Part shown: one piece after another, positions 55,536-63,338 of the stretch | Numbering within the stretch: position 1 is the stretch's first letter | Layout: each line of letters opens with the position of its first letter | Assembly (NCBI RefSeq): GCF_000154785.2 | Contig: NC_015730.1 | Location: forward strand, 4,177,501-4,241,500 | Length of the DNA: 64,000 nt | Direction: 5' to 3' | From: Roseobacter litoralis Och 149 | GTDB taxonomy: Bacteria; Pseudomonadota; Alphaproteobacteria; Rhodobacterales; Rhodobacteraceae | Made by a program: the position numbers and the translations under genes | The notes under the pieces: generated by a model | What the model saw: the letters and a program-made list of their open reading frames with translations, nothing else | Told to the model about the DNA's origin: nothing | Databases searched by the model: none

Positions 55536-56330
55536 ATGGACTATACCGGCAAAACAGTGGTTGTAACCGGTGGCCTCAGCGGCATCGGCGCTGCGCTGGT
55601 TCGATTATTTGAGGCGCTGGGCGCACAGGTCTGTGTGTTTGATATCGCCGATGCGCCTGCCTCCGGGGTGAACATCGCGGCGTTTGTCAAATGTGACGTC
55701 AGCGTCCAGCAGGATCTGCAAGATGCAACCCAAAGGGTCGAACGTGAGGTCGGGCCGATTGATGTCTTTGTGTCCAACGCCGGTGTCATGAGTGCCGGGT
55801 CGTCAATGGGTGATGATGCTGATTGGGCGCGTTGTTTGTCCGTTAACCTCATGGCGCATGTCTATGCTGCGCGTTTTCTCATCCCTTTGATGGCGGCGCG
55901 CGGCGGTGGGTATCTGGTCAATATTGCCTCTGCGGCGGGGCTTTTGAATCAGATCGGCGATGCGGCATACTCGGCAAGCAAACATGCTGCGGTTGGCTTT
56001 GCGGAATCGATCGCCATCGCACATGCGCATGATAAAATTGACGTATCGCTGGTCTGCCCGCAGTACGTCGCAACGCCTATGATTGGTTTAAAGAATGCAG
56101 AGACGGCGGAGGGGCGGTCTTTGCTGACGGCGGACGACGTTGCAAGCTGCGTGCTTCATGCCATGGCTGCGCGCCAGTTCCTCGTGTTGCCACATTCTGA
56201 GGTACAAAAATATGCGCTGGCGCGTGCTGAAGACCATGACCGTTGGGTTTCGGGGATGCAAAACCTCCGCGCGCGGTCCATCAAACAGTTTGGCGATGCG
56301 CTGCCACAGAGGTTTTACAAACTCGTTTAG
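55536..56330 (+). CDS. Short-chain dehydrogenase/reductase
   Basis: A 264-residue classical SDR. The cofactor motif is TGGLSGIGAAL (11-21), with SNAGVMSAG, the catalytic serine in NIASAAGLL, and YSASKHAAVGFAES (Tyr-x-x-x-Lys). The PQYVATPMI segment after it is typical. Substrate and cofactor preference cannot be read with confidence; an acidic residue in VFDIADA suggests NAD. I use the ATG at 55536; a TTG four codons earlier is less likely. It follows ilvA closely and interlocks its stop with the convergent Hpt gene. Confidence 0.87.
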   Translation: MDYTGKTVVVTGGLSGIGAALVRLFEALGAQVCVFDIADAPASGVNIAAFVKCDVSVQQDLQDATQRVEREVGPIDVFVSNAGVMSAGSSMGDDADWARCLSVNLMAHVYAARFLIPLMAARGGGYLVNIASAAGLLNQIGDAAYSASKHAAVGFAESIAIAHAHDKIDVSLVCPQYVATPMIGLKNAETAEGRSLLTADDVASCVLHAMAARQFLVLPHSEVQKYALARAEDHDRWVSGMQNLRARSIKQFGDALPQRFYKLV

Positions 56331-56659
56331 CACGCAAATTTTTTGGGTAGGTCGCTTAGAAAAGAGCTTCGGGAGGATTGATAGCTACTATGCAGCTCCG
56401 CCACATCAACATGTGCGGTGGGATCCTTGGCCAAGGCCGCTTCGCCATTTTGGCACAAACCAGAGAATTCGCGAAACCCCAGGCTGAGTGCGCTGCCCTT
56501 CAGAAAGTGTAGCTTTTCCGACAACCCATCCTGAGGCGACTGCGCCGCGAGGGTCTCAATCTCCTCGTCGACCTCTTGCAAGAAAAGCTCGACAACTTCA
56601 TCGAAGTCTTCCTCGCCGACTTCTTCTCGCAATGCGGCAACACGGTCCCAATCGATCAT
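56327..56659 (-). CDS. Hpt (histidine phosphotransfer) domain protein
   Basis: A 110-residue stand-alone Hpt. The helix EKLHFLKGSALSLGF carries the phospho-histidine His51 in the HxLKGSA pattern, and GLCQNGEAAL follows in the next helix. It is preceded by acidic helices (VGEEDFDEVVELFLQEVDEEI). Such proteins relay phosphate between a hybrid kinase and a response regulator. It is divergent, across 144 bases, from a REC-PP2C protein that is a plausible partner; no kinase gene is adjacent. Confidence 0.9.
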   Translation of the reverse strand: MIDWDRVAALREEVGEEDFDEVVELFLQEVDEEIETLAAQSPQDGLSEKLHFLKGSALSLGFREFSGLCQNGEAALAKDPTAHVDVAELHSSYQSSRSSFLSDLPKKFAC

Positions 56660-56803
56660 CTCGTTATCCTATGCATGATTTCGCGGGTATGACGTTGAAT
56701 TCCTAAATCTGTGTTTAGAACCTGTCTGTTTTGCGTTCAATTTTACCGTTCACTTCACCTTAAGGGTCCGCAGATATTTCTGGACGGGATTCCAAGAAAT
56801 GGT

Positions 56804-58093
56804 ATGCAAATGTCCGCTTCGCTTTCCCCTGAACCCTCACAACCACCCCAGACGGAGGTCGTGGAAAAACGGCTTATTCTGGTCGTGGATGACAGTCGGC
56901 TTCAGCGGAAAATCCTGTCCAGTTCGTTGGTGCGCTGGGGCTATGACGTGATCGAAGCGGCCTCTGGCGAAGAGGCGTTGGATATCTGTATCGCGAAGCG
57001 CCCCGAATTGGTCATCAGTGATTGGGTGATGCCGACGATGGATGGCATTCAGTTTTGCAAAGAATTCAGGGCGTTGACGTCGGATAGCTACGGTTATTTC
57101 ATCCTGCTGACCTCCAAGAGCGAAAAGAACGACGTCGCTGAAGGATTGGACGCGGGCGCAGATGATTTCCTGACCAAGCCCGTGAACGGTAACGAGTTGC
57201 GCGCACGGATCACGGCGGGCGAGCGTATTCTCAAGATGCAACTGGAACTGACGCAAAAGAATCGCGTCATTGGTGACACGCTGAAAGAGCTGCAACGCCT
57301 GTATGATTCGCTCGATAATGATTTGATTGAAGCCAACAAACTACAGGAATCGCTGATACCCGAGCGGTTCAAGAGAATCGGCGATAGCCATTTGTCCCTC
57401 TTTCTCAGGTCCAGCGGTCACGTCGGCGGCGATCTTGTGGGGCACTATTCCGCTGGTGACGGGCATCTGGGTCTGTATTCACTCGACGTCTCAGGGCATG
57501 GTATCAGTTCGGCGCTGATGACGGCGCGCTTGGCGGGGTATCTATCCGGGAGTGCGCCGGATCAAAACATCGCGCTGGAAAAGACCGACGACGGCTCCTA
57601 CCGATCACGTCCCTTGTTTGAGGCCATCGAAACCCTGAACGAAATGGTTCTCGATGAAATGGAGACGGAGCATTATTTCACGCTGATGCTGGCCGACATC
57701 AACCTCAAAACCGGCGAGGTGAGGCTTGGACAAGCCGGGCATCCGCATCCTATTGTACAGCGGAAATCCGGCGACATCGTACAAACAGGCACCGGAGGGT
57801 TTCCGGTTGGTCTGATGCCGGACGTGACCTTTGAAGAATTCGAAATGACGCTGGAACCGGGAGACCGTCTGGTAATCTTTTCAGATGGCGTGACGGAGTG
57901 TCCGAACACGACAGGTCAGATGCTGGGCGAAGAGGGGCTCGAAACGTACCTGCGCGAGATGCATCATGTGACTGGCCCGGCCTTGTTTGAAACACTGATG
58001 TGGAAACTAGGCGAGTTTGCCGGAACCTCGGACTTTCCGGATGACGTGTCAGGTATCATGTTTGAGTTTCAGCTCGATCCCAGCGAAACGTAA
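56804..58093 (+). CDS. Response regulator with PP2C-type (SpoIIE/RsbU-like) phosphatase domain
   Basis: I start at MQMSASLSPEPSQ (429 residues), since residues upstream in the open frame look non-coding; ATG 56810 is equally possible. The receiver spans about residues 22-145 with acidic DD (29-30), phospho-acceptor Asp73 in VISDWVMPTMDG and TKPVNG. A coiled coil (about 150-185) leads to the PP2C/SpoIIE domain (GGDLVGHY, YSLDVSGHGISSALMT, GQAGHPHPIV, IFSDGVTEC, PDDVSGIMF). Proteins of this design dephosphorylate anti-sigma-factor antagonists in partner-switching stress control. No STAS or RsbW gene is in the window. Confidence 0.93.
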   Translation: MQMSASLSPEPSQPPQTEVVEKRLILVVDDSRLQRKILSSSLVRWGYDVIEAASGEEALDICIAKRPELVISDWVMPTMDGIQFCKEFRALTSDSYGYFILLTSKSEKNDVAEGLDAGADDFLTKPVNGNELRARITAGERILKMQLELTQKNRVIGDTLKELQRLYDSLDNDLIEANKLQESLIPERFKRIGDSHLSLFLRSSGHVGGDLVGHYSAGDGHLGLYSLDVSGHGISSALMTARLAGYLSGSAPDQNIALEKTDDGSYRSRPLFEAIETLNEMVLDEMETEHYFTLMLADINLKTGEVRLGQAGHPHPIVQRKSGDIVQTGTGGFPVGLMPDVTFEEFEMTLEPGDRLVIFSDGVTECPNTTGQMLGEEGLETYLREMHHVTGPALFETLMWKLGEFAGTSDFPDDVSGIMFEFQLDPSET

Positions 58094-58518
58094 CGTGACA
58101 AAAACAACCTGTCACCATCATTGCCCAGCGCATCTATGGCCTGATCTGCCGGTAGCAACAGTGTTTCGTGATCTTCTTCAATAGGATCGGCAATCTGCAA
58201 AACGGGCTTGGCCACATAGATATGGCAGATTTTTTCAGCCCACAGATCATAATCCGGCATATAGGTGAACCGTCGAAAAACACCCATCTTTTGAGGCCGC
58301 GAAATGCGCCAGCCGATTTCCTCCATCACCTCGCGGTGCAGGGCCTGCAAAGGGTGTTCGCCGGGATCAATACCCCCGCCCGGCAGCTGAACATCAAGTC
58401 TGTCCGCGACTTGTAGCGTCAGCAAAAACCGATCCTTGAGCGGTAATATGGCATAGGTTCCGGGACGCGCAGTATAACGACGGTTTGCTTCTGGCGCATG
58501 GCCGACCCTCGGTATCAT
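58069..58518 (-). CDS. Nudix hydrolase
   Basis: A 149-residue protein starting MIPRVGHAPEANRR after AAGAGGAG; the longer open frame upstream overlaps the divergent hslO start and is rejected. The Nudix box is GGGIDPGEHPLQALHREVMEEIGW (about 48-71), complete with the REVMEEIGW core. The substrate is some nucleoside diphosphate derivative, not identifiable. Its 3' end overlaps that of the REC-PP2C gene by 25 bases on the opposite strand. Confidence 0.9.
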   Translation of the reverse strand: MIPRVGHAPEANRRYTARPGTYAILPLKDRFLLTLQVADRLDVQLPGGGIDPGEHPLQALHREVMEEIGWRISRPQKMGVFRRFTYMPDYDLWAEKICHIYVAKPVLQIADPIEEDHETLLLPADQAIDALGNDGDRLFLSRYVSLGSS

Positions 58519-58599
58519 TCTGGCTTCTCCTCTTTTCATCAGGGTTGAGGCCCTTATATGGACGCGGTATGCCAATCGCCTGGCCATAAGGAAACCCCA

Positions 58600-59589
58600 A
58601 TGACACTTGGACATAAGATCGCGTGGGACGACACTGTTCTGCCCTTCCAGCTTGATGCAAGCGATATCCGCGGGCGGGTCGCCCGTCTGGATGGTGCGCT
58701 GGACGGTATTCTCAAGCAGCATGATTACCCCGCGCAGGTCGAGGCATTGGTTGCTGAGATGGCGTTGCTGACAGCTTTGATAGGTCAAACGGTCAAACTG
58801 CGCTGGAAGCTGCAACTTCAGGTTCAGTCCAAAGGGCCGGTCCGGATGATCTCGACCGACTACTATGGTCCGGAGGAAGCCGGTGGCGCTGCCCGCATCC
58901 GCGCATACGCCAGCTACGACGAAACGCGGTTAACCGATGGCACACCCTTTGATCAGATCGGTGAGGGGTATTTCGCGATCATGATCGATCAGGGTCAGGG
59001 AATGAAACCTTATCAAGGGATCACGCCTATTGCGGGTGACTCTCTCGCGGCCTGTGCCGAGGCCTATTTCGCGCAATCCGAACAGTTGCCCACGCGCTTT
59101 TCGCTCAGCTTCGGACGCTCGACGCAACCGCAGGTGGGTGAACACTGGCGCGGTGGCGGTATCATGCTGCAACACATGCCCAAGGCATCGCCGTTTGTTG
59201 CGCAAGGAGACGGCAGTGGGGATGTTCTGCAACCTTCCGACCTTGTGGAGGGGGATGAGAAAGAGAACTGGAACAGGGTGAACATTTTGCTCGATACAGT
59301 TGAGGAAATGGAGTTGATCGGGCCGACAGTCGCGCCGAACGACTTGCTTCTGCGACTCTTTCACGAAGAAATACCGCGCGTCTACGACGCGCAGGTGGTG
59401 CGGTTTGGCTGCTCGTGTTCTGAGGACCGCGTGCGCCAAAGCCTGTCCATTTATTCTGCACGTGACATTAAAACGATGACTACGGATGAAGGTCGCGTAA
59501 CCGCTGACTGCCAGTTTTGTGGCGCGCACTATGATCTTGACCCGGAAACCGTTGGGTTTGAGGCCACAGATGACCAGACGGGTGACTGA
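58600..59589 (+). CDS. hslO: Redox-regulated chaperone Hsp33
   Basis: Hsp33 is a holdase activated by oxidative unfolding when its C-terminal zinc is lost. I start at MTLGHKIAWDDTVLPFQLD (329 residues). The four zinc cysteines are seen as CSC in RFGCSCSEDRV and CQFC in TADCQFCGAHYDL. The N-terminal domain has VEALVAEMALLTALIGQTVKLRWKL and GEGYFAIMIDQG. It overlaps the next gene by 20 bases and is divergent from the small Nudix gene. Confidence 0.97.
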   Translation: MTLGHKIAWDDTVLPFQLDASDIRGRVARLDGALDGILKQHDYPAQVEALVAEMALLTALIGQTVKLRWKLQLQVQSKGPVRMISTDYYGPEEAGGAARIRAYASYDETRLTDGTPFDQIGEGYFAIMIDQGQGMKPYQGITPIAGDSLAACAEAYFAQSEQLPTRFSLSFGRSTQPQVGEHWRGGGIMLQHMPKASPFVAQGDGSGDVLQPSDLVEGDEKENWNRVNILLDTVEEMELIGPTVAPNDLLLRLFHEEIPRVYDAQVVRFGCSCSEDRVRQSLSIYSARDIKTMTTDEGRVTADCQFCGAHYDLDPETVGFEATDDQTGD

Positions 59590-60172
59590 TCTGGCGCGAA
59601 TCAGGCAATCTCTGATGCGCGCTGGGCGACCTTCGTCTGATTTTGATCTTAACCCGGATACCGTGCTGCCAGTGGGGCGGAAACTACGCCCCGCCGGGGT
59701 TCTGGTTGCGGTCTTTGAAGACCGAAAGGGTCTGCACCTCATCCTGACAAAGCGGTCTTCGGGGTTGAAACATCACCCCGGCCAGATTGCCTTTCCGGGG
59801 GGTAAACAGGATGAGGGGGACACCGATGTCACCGCCGCGGCACTACGGGAAGCCCATGAGGAGATCGGTTTACATCCGTCAAATGTAGAGGTTTTGGGTC
59901 AGTTGCCTGCACATGAAACGGTTACAGGTTTTATGGTGACGCCTGTAATCGGATACGTCCATACCGCGTTCGAGCAGCGTCCTGAACCCGGCGAAGTCGA
60001 AGAGATTTTCACGGTTCCGCTCAGCCATGTTCTGAACAAGGCCAACTTCGCCATTGAAGGCCGGATGTGGCGCGGCCAGCGGCGGTCTTACTTTGCGGTG
60101 CCGTTCGGGCCCTATTACATTTGGGGCGCAACTGCGCGTATGTTGCGGGCATGGACCGATCAGATGTCATAA
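59570..60172 (+). CDS. CoA pyrophosphatase (Nudix, NudL type)
   Basis: A 200-residue Nudix protein starting MTRRVTDLARIRQSLM at ATG 59570, with GAGG upstream; GTG 59582 is possible. The KRSSGLKHHPGQIAFPGGKQDEGDTDVTAAALREAHEEIGL block combines the UPF0035 CoA motif (HPGQIAFPGGK) with a Nudix box. It hydrolyses CoA to phosphopantetheine and ADP. The gene overlaps hslO upstream and cca downstream, a hslO-nudL-cca chain. Confidence 0.92.
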   Translation: MTRRVTDLARIRQSLMRAGRPSSDFDLNPDTVLPVGRKLRPAGVLVAVFEDRKGLHLILTKRSSGLKHHPGQIAFPGGKQDEGDTDVTAAALREAHEEIGLHPSNVEVLGQLPAHETVTGFMVTPVIGYVHTAFEQRPEPGEVEEIFTVPLSHVLNKANFAIEGRMWRGQRRSYFAVPFGPYYIWGATARMLRAWTDQMS

Positions 60173-61329
60173 ACCTGCCGGCTGATACCGCTTGGCTGCA
60201 TGACGCGGATGCGCAAGCTGTCTGCGCGGCTCTGTCGTCTGAGGGCGGTGCGGTCTACTTCGTGGGCGGCTGTGTGCGCGACGCACTGTTGGGGATTGCC
60301 GGATCCGATGTTGATCTTGCAACCGATCAGACGCCCGAAAACGTGATGCGTCTGGCCAATGCGGCGGGGCTCAGGGCGGTTCCCACGGGTCTGGATCATG
60401 GAACTGTGACCATCGTGAGCGGCGGCACAGGGTTTGAGGTCACGACCTTTCGGAGCGACACATCGACCGATGGGCGATATGCAGTCGTGTGTTTTTCAAC
60501 CGATATTCGGGAAGATGCCCGTCGGCGGGATTTCACGATGAATGCCCTTTATGCCGCACCTGCTGGGCAGCTTGTGGACCCTCTGCACGGGATGCAAGAC
60601 TGTCTGAACCGGCGCGTCAGATTTATCGAAGACCCGCAAAAACGTATCCGCGAAGACTATCTTAGGATCCTGCGGTTTTTCAGATTTCATGCGTGGTATG
60701 CGGATCCCGACGCTGGGTTTGACCCGGATGCGCTGGATGCAATTGCGCAAAATACCGCCAGACTGGCGCAACTTTCAGCTGAACGCATTGGCGCAGAAAT
60801 GATGAAGCTTTTGCGCGCGCCCGACCCGGCGCCTTCGGTGGCAGTGATGCGGCAGACCGGGTGTCTTGGCATCGTTTTGCCGGGCAGCGATGACCAGTTT
60901 TTGGGGCCAGTTGTCCATCTTGAAGCCGCCATGGGCCATGGGCCTGATCCGGTATTGCGGCTTTCGGCCTTGGGGGGCGATACGGCAGAAGACTCCCTGA
61001 GGCTCAGCCGGGCAGAGGCGCGAAAACTAAAGCAACTTCAGGCGTTTGGCTTTGGCCCCATGTCACTCGCTGAGATTGCCTATCGTGAAAACGCTGATCT
61101 TGCGCGCGGCGCGGCGATCTTGCGCGCGGCTTTTGCCAGCCAGCCTGTGCCAGCCTCAACACTGGATGAGATTTCCAAGGGGGCTGATGCAAAATTTCCC
61201 GTCAAGGCGGCAGATCTGATGCCGACCTACCAGGGCAAGGCGCTGGGTGACCGGGTGCGCCTGTTGGAACAGCAATGGATTGCATCGGGTTTTTCGCTGA
61301 CGCGCGATGCGTTGCTCGCTTTGGAGTGA
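60151..61329 (+). CDS. cca: CCA tRNA nucleotidyltransferase
   Basis: Cca adds or repairs the 3' CCA end of tRNAs. I start at MDRSDVINLPADTAW (392 residues), 22 bases inside the Nudix gene; an earlier in-frame ATG would run far into that gene. Class II polymerase motifs: YFVGGCVRDALLG, GSDVDLATD (the catalytic DxD), ARRRDFTMNALY and RIREDYLRILRFFRFHA. The C-terminal arm is of the alphaproteobacterial type. Confidence 0.96.
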   Translation: MDRSDVINLPADTAWLHDADAQAVCAALSSEGGAVYFVGGCVRDALLGIAGSDVDLATDQTPENVMRLANAAGLRAVPTGLDHGTVTIVSGGTGFEVTTFRSDTSTDGRYAVVCFSTDIREDARRRDFTMNALYAAPAGQLVDPLHGMQDCLNRRVRFIEDPQKRIREDYLRILRFFRFHAWYADPDAGFDPDALDAIAQNTARLAQLSAERIGAEMMKLLRAPDPAPSVAVMRQTGCLGIVLPGSDDQFLGPVVHLEAAMGHGPDPVLRLSALGGDTAEDSLRLSRAEARKLKQLQAFGFGPMSLAEIAYRENADLARGAAILRAAFASQPVPASTLDEISKGADAKFPVKAADLMPTYQGKALGDRVRLLEQQWIASGFSLTRDALLALE

Positions 61330-61391
61330 GGCACTCGACAACCGCCCTGATTTTCTGCTACGCCGTTCACACCACAACGGAGGAATACGAA

Positions 61392-61418
61392 ATGTATCGC
61401 GGGATCTGGGACAGCTAA
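61392..61418 (+). CDS. Possible 8-codon leader ORF before the ABC exporter genes
   Basis: A textbook GGAGG seven to eight bases before ATG leads a frame of only eight codons, MYRGIWDS then TAA. It lies between cca and the ABC exporter. The strength of the ribosome site with no long frame after it is the only evidence; similarity cannot be judged at this length. Confidence 0.35.
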   Translation: MYRGIWDS

Positions 61419-61439
61419 GCTTGTCATAACCCTATCCTG

Positions 61440-61464
61440 CCGGACTTGCCGCAACGGCGTCCGG
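61440..61464 (+). other. Strong hairpin in the leader of the ABC exporter genes
   Basis: CCGGAC-TT-GCCG-CAA-CGGC-GTCCGG folds into a 10-bp stem with a TT bulge. No T-tract follows, so it is not a simple terminator. It sits between the 8-codon ORF and the exporter start at 61500. Confidence 0.45.
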
Positions 61465-61499
61465 ACATTTCGTACATCTTGAATCCAAGGCCTCCGCCC

Positions 61500-63338
61500 A
61501 TGTTCCGTTATTTCGAAAACCTTATCGACCCCTATGCTGATTATGTGGAAACCGATCAGCCGCCCGCAAAACTCTGGCCCTTTTTGTGGAGTTTCGCCGG
61601 GCAGTTTCGCAAACTTTTTTTCGTGGCGGGGTTTATGTCGATCATCGTCGCCGGGATCGAGGTCGGGCTGATCTATTATATGGGCCGCGTCGTTGATCTG
61701 ATGAACGGCGATCCGGCCGTTTTCTGGGCGACGCATGCGACGGAATTGATCCTTGTGTCGCTGTTCATCCTGTTCTTGCGCCCTGCAATACAGGCGCTGG
61801 ATGTTCTGGTTTTGAACAACGCTATCCTGCCCAACTTTGGAAACCTGATGCGGTGGCGTAATCATCGCCACGTTTTGCGGCAATCTGTTGGCTGGTTCGA
61901 AAATGATTTTGCGGGCCGGATTGCAAACCGGATGATGCAGGCGCCGTCCGCCGCAGGCGAGGTCGTATTTCAGATCTTTGATGCGCTGTCGTTTTCGCTG
62001 GCGTATTTTCTGGGTGCCGCCATCCTGCTGAGCACCGCTGACCCGCGGCTTTTGATCCCGCTGTTGGGATGGTTTGTACTATATGGTGCGTTGGTGCGCT
62101 GGACGGTTTTGCGCGTGGGGCCTGCGTCTGAAGCTGCATCAAATGCCCGTTCCAAGCTGACGGGGCGGTTGGTGGATGCCTATACCAACATCCATTCGGT
62201 CAAGATGTTTGCCCATCACGAACGCGAAATTGATTATGCCCGCGAGGCGATCGAAGAGACCCGCGTCACATTCCAGAAAGAAATGCGCATTTTCACCAAG
62301 ATGGATGTGGTTCTGGTCATACTGAATGGTGTGTTGATCATCGGCGTTGTCGGCTGGGCGATGTTGTTGTGGGTGCAGGGAACGGCCAGCGTTGGTGTGG
62401 TCGCGGCGGCCACGGCGCTGACGCTTCGGCTGAATGCGATGACGGGTTGGATCATGTGGGCGCTGACCAGCTTTTTCCGGGAATTGGGCGTGGTGGCTGA
62501 GGGGATGCAGACCATCGCGCAGCCCATAACGCTCACCGATAATGCCGCTGCAAAACCGCTGCACCTGACCTCGGGTGAGATTTCGATCGAAGGGTTAAGC
62601 CACCATTACGGGCGCACCAGCGGTGGTCTGGACAGGATTGATCTGACCATTCGTCGCGGCGAAAAGGTCGGGTTGATCGGTCGATCTGGTGCCGGTAAAT
62701 CCACCTTGGTCAAATTGCTGCTGCGCTTTTATGACGTCGAAGCGGGCAGGATCACCATTGATGGGCAGGATATCAGCACGGTCCGGCAAGACAGTCTGCG
62801 TCTGGCCATTGGTATGGTGCAGCAGGACAGCTCGCTTTTGCATCGTTCTGTGCGGGACAACCTGCTTTATGGCAGGGCGGGTGCAGGCGAAGATGAGATG
62901 ATTGCGGCGGCCAAACAGGCACAGGCGCATGAGTTCATCCTCGACCTTGAGGATCCCGAAGGTCGTCGTGGATATGACGCGCATGTCGGTGAGCGGGGCG
63001 TCAAACTGTCAGGGGGGCAGCGTCAGCGTATCACGCTGGCACGGGTCATTCTGAAAGACGCGCCGATCCTGTTGCTGGACGAGGCGACCTCCGCGCTCGA
63101 CAGCGAAGTCGAAGCCGCCATTCAGGATACGCTCTATGGCATGATGGAAGGTAAAACCGTCATTGCGATTGCGCACCGCCTCTCCACCATCGCCAAGATG
63201 GACCGGATTCTGGTGATGGATAAGGGGCGAATTGTCGAAGATGGCAGCCATGACGCGCTTTTGTCCAAAGGCGGGCTATATGCAGATTTCTGGGCCCGCC
63301 AGTCAGGTGGATTTCTGAGTGTTGAGGAAAACGTGTGA
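61500..63338 (+). CDS. ABC transporter, fused membrane and ATPase domains (exporter half)
   Basis: A 612-residue half-transporter. The membrane domain covers about residues 30-345, with six helices (for example FVAGFMSIIVAGIEVGLIYY). The ATPase domain has Walker A GRSGAGKS (394-401), the Q-loop GMVQQDSS, signature LSGGQ (503-507) and Walker B ILLLDEAT (523-530). It also has the H-loop IAHRLSTI. I use the ATG at 61500; upstream in-frame ATG 61446 lies inside the hairpin. The second half-transporter gene overlaps its stop (GTGA), so a heterodimeric exporter is likely. Cargo (drug, lipid or peptide) is unknown. Confidence 0.9.
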   Translation: MFRYFENLIDPYADYVETDQPPAKLWPFLWSFAGQFRKLFFVAGFMSIIVAGIEVGLIYYMGRVVDLMNGDPAVFWATHATELILVSLFILFLRPAIQALDVLVLNNAILPNFGNLMRWRNHRHVLRQSVGWFENDFAGRIANRMMQAPSAAGEVVFQIFDALSFSLAYFLGAAILLSTADPRLLIPLLGWFVLYGALVRWTVLRVGPASEAASNARSKLTGRLVDAYTNIHSVKMFAHHEREIDYAREAIEETRVTFQKEMRIFTKMDVVLVILNGVLIIGVVGWAMLLWVQGTASVGVVAAATALTLRLNAMTGWIMWALTSFFRELGVVAEGMQTIAQPITLTDNAAAKPLHLTSGEISIEGLSHHYGRTSGGLDRIDLTIRRGEKVGLIGRSGAGKSTLVKLLLRFYDVEAGRITIDGQDISTVRQDSLRLAIGMVQQDSSLLHRSVRDNLLYGRAGAGEDEMIAAAKQAQAHEFILDLEDPEGRRGYDAHVGERGVKLSGGQRQRITLARVILKDAPILLLDEATSALDSEVEAAIQDTLYGMMEGKTVIAIAHRLSTIAKMDRILVMDKGRIVEDGSHDALLSKGGLYADFWARQSGGFLSVEENV

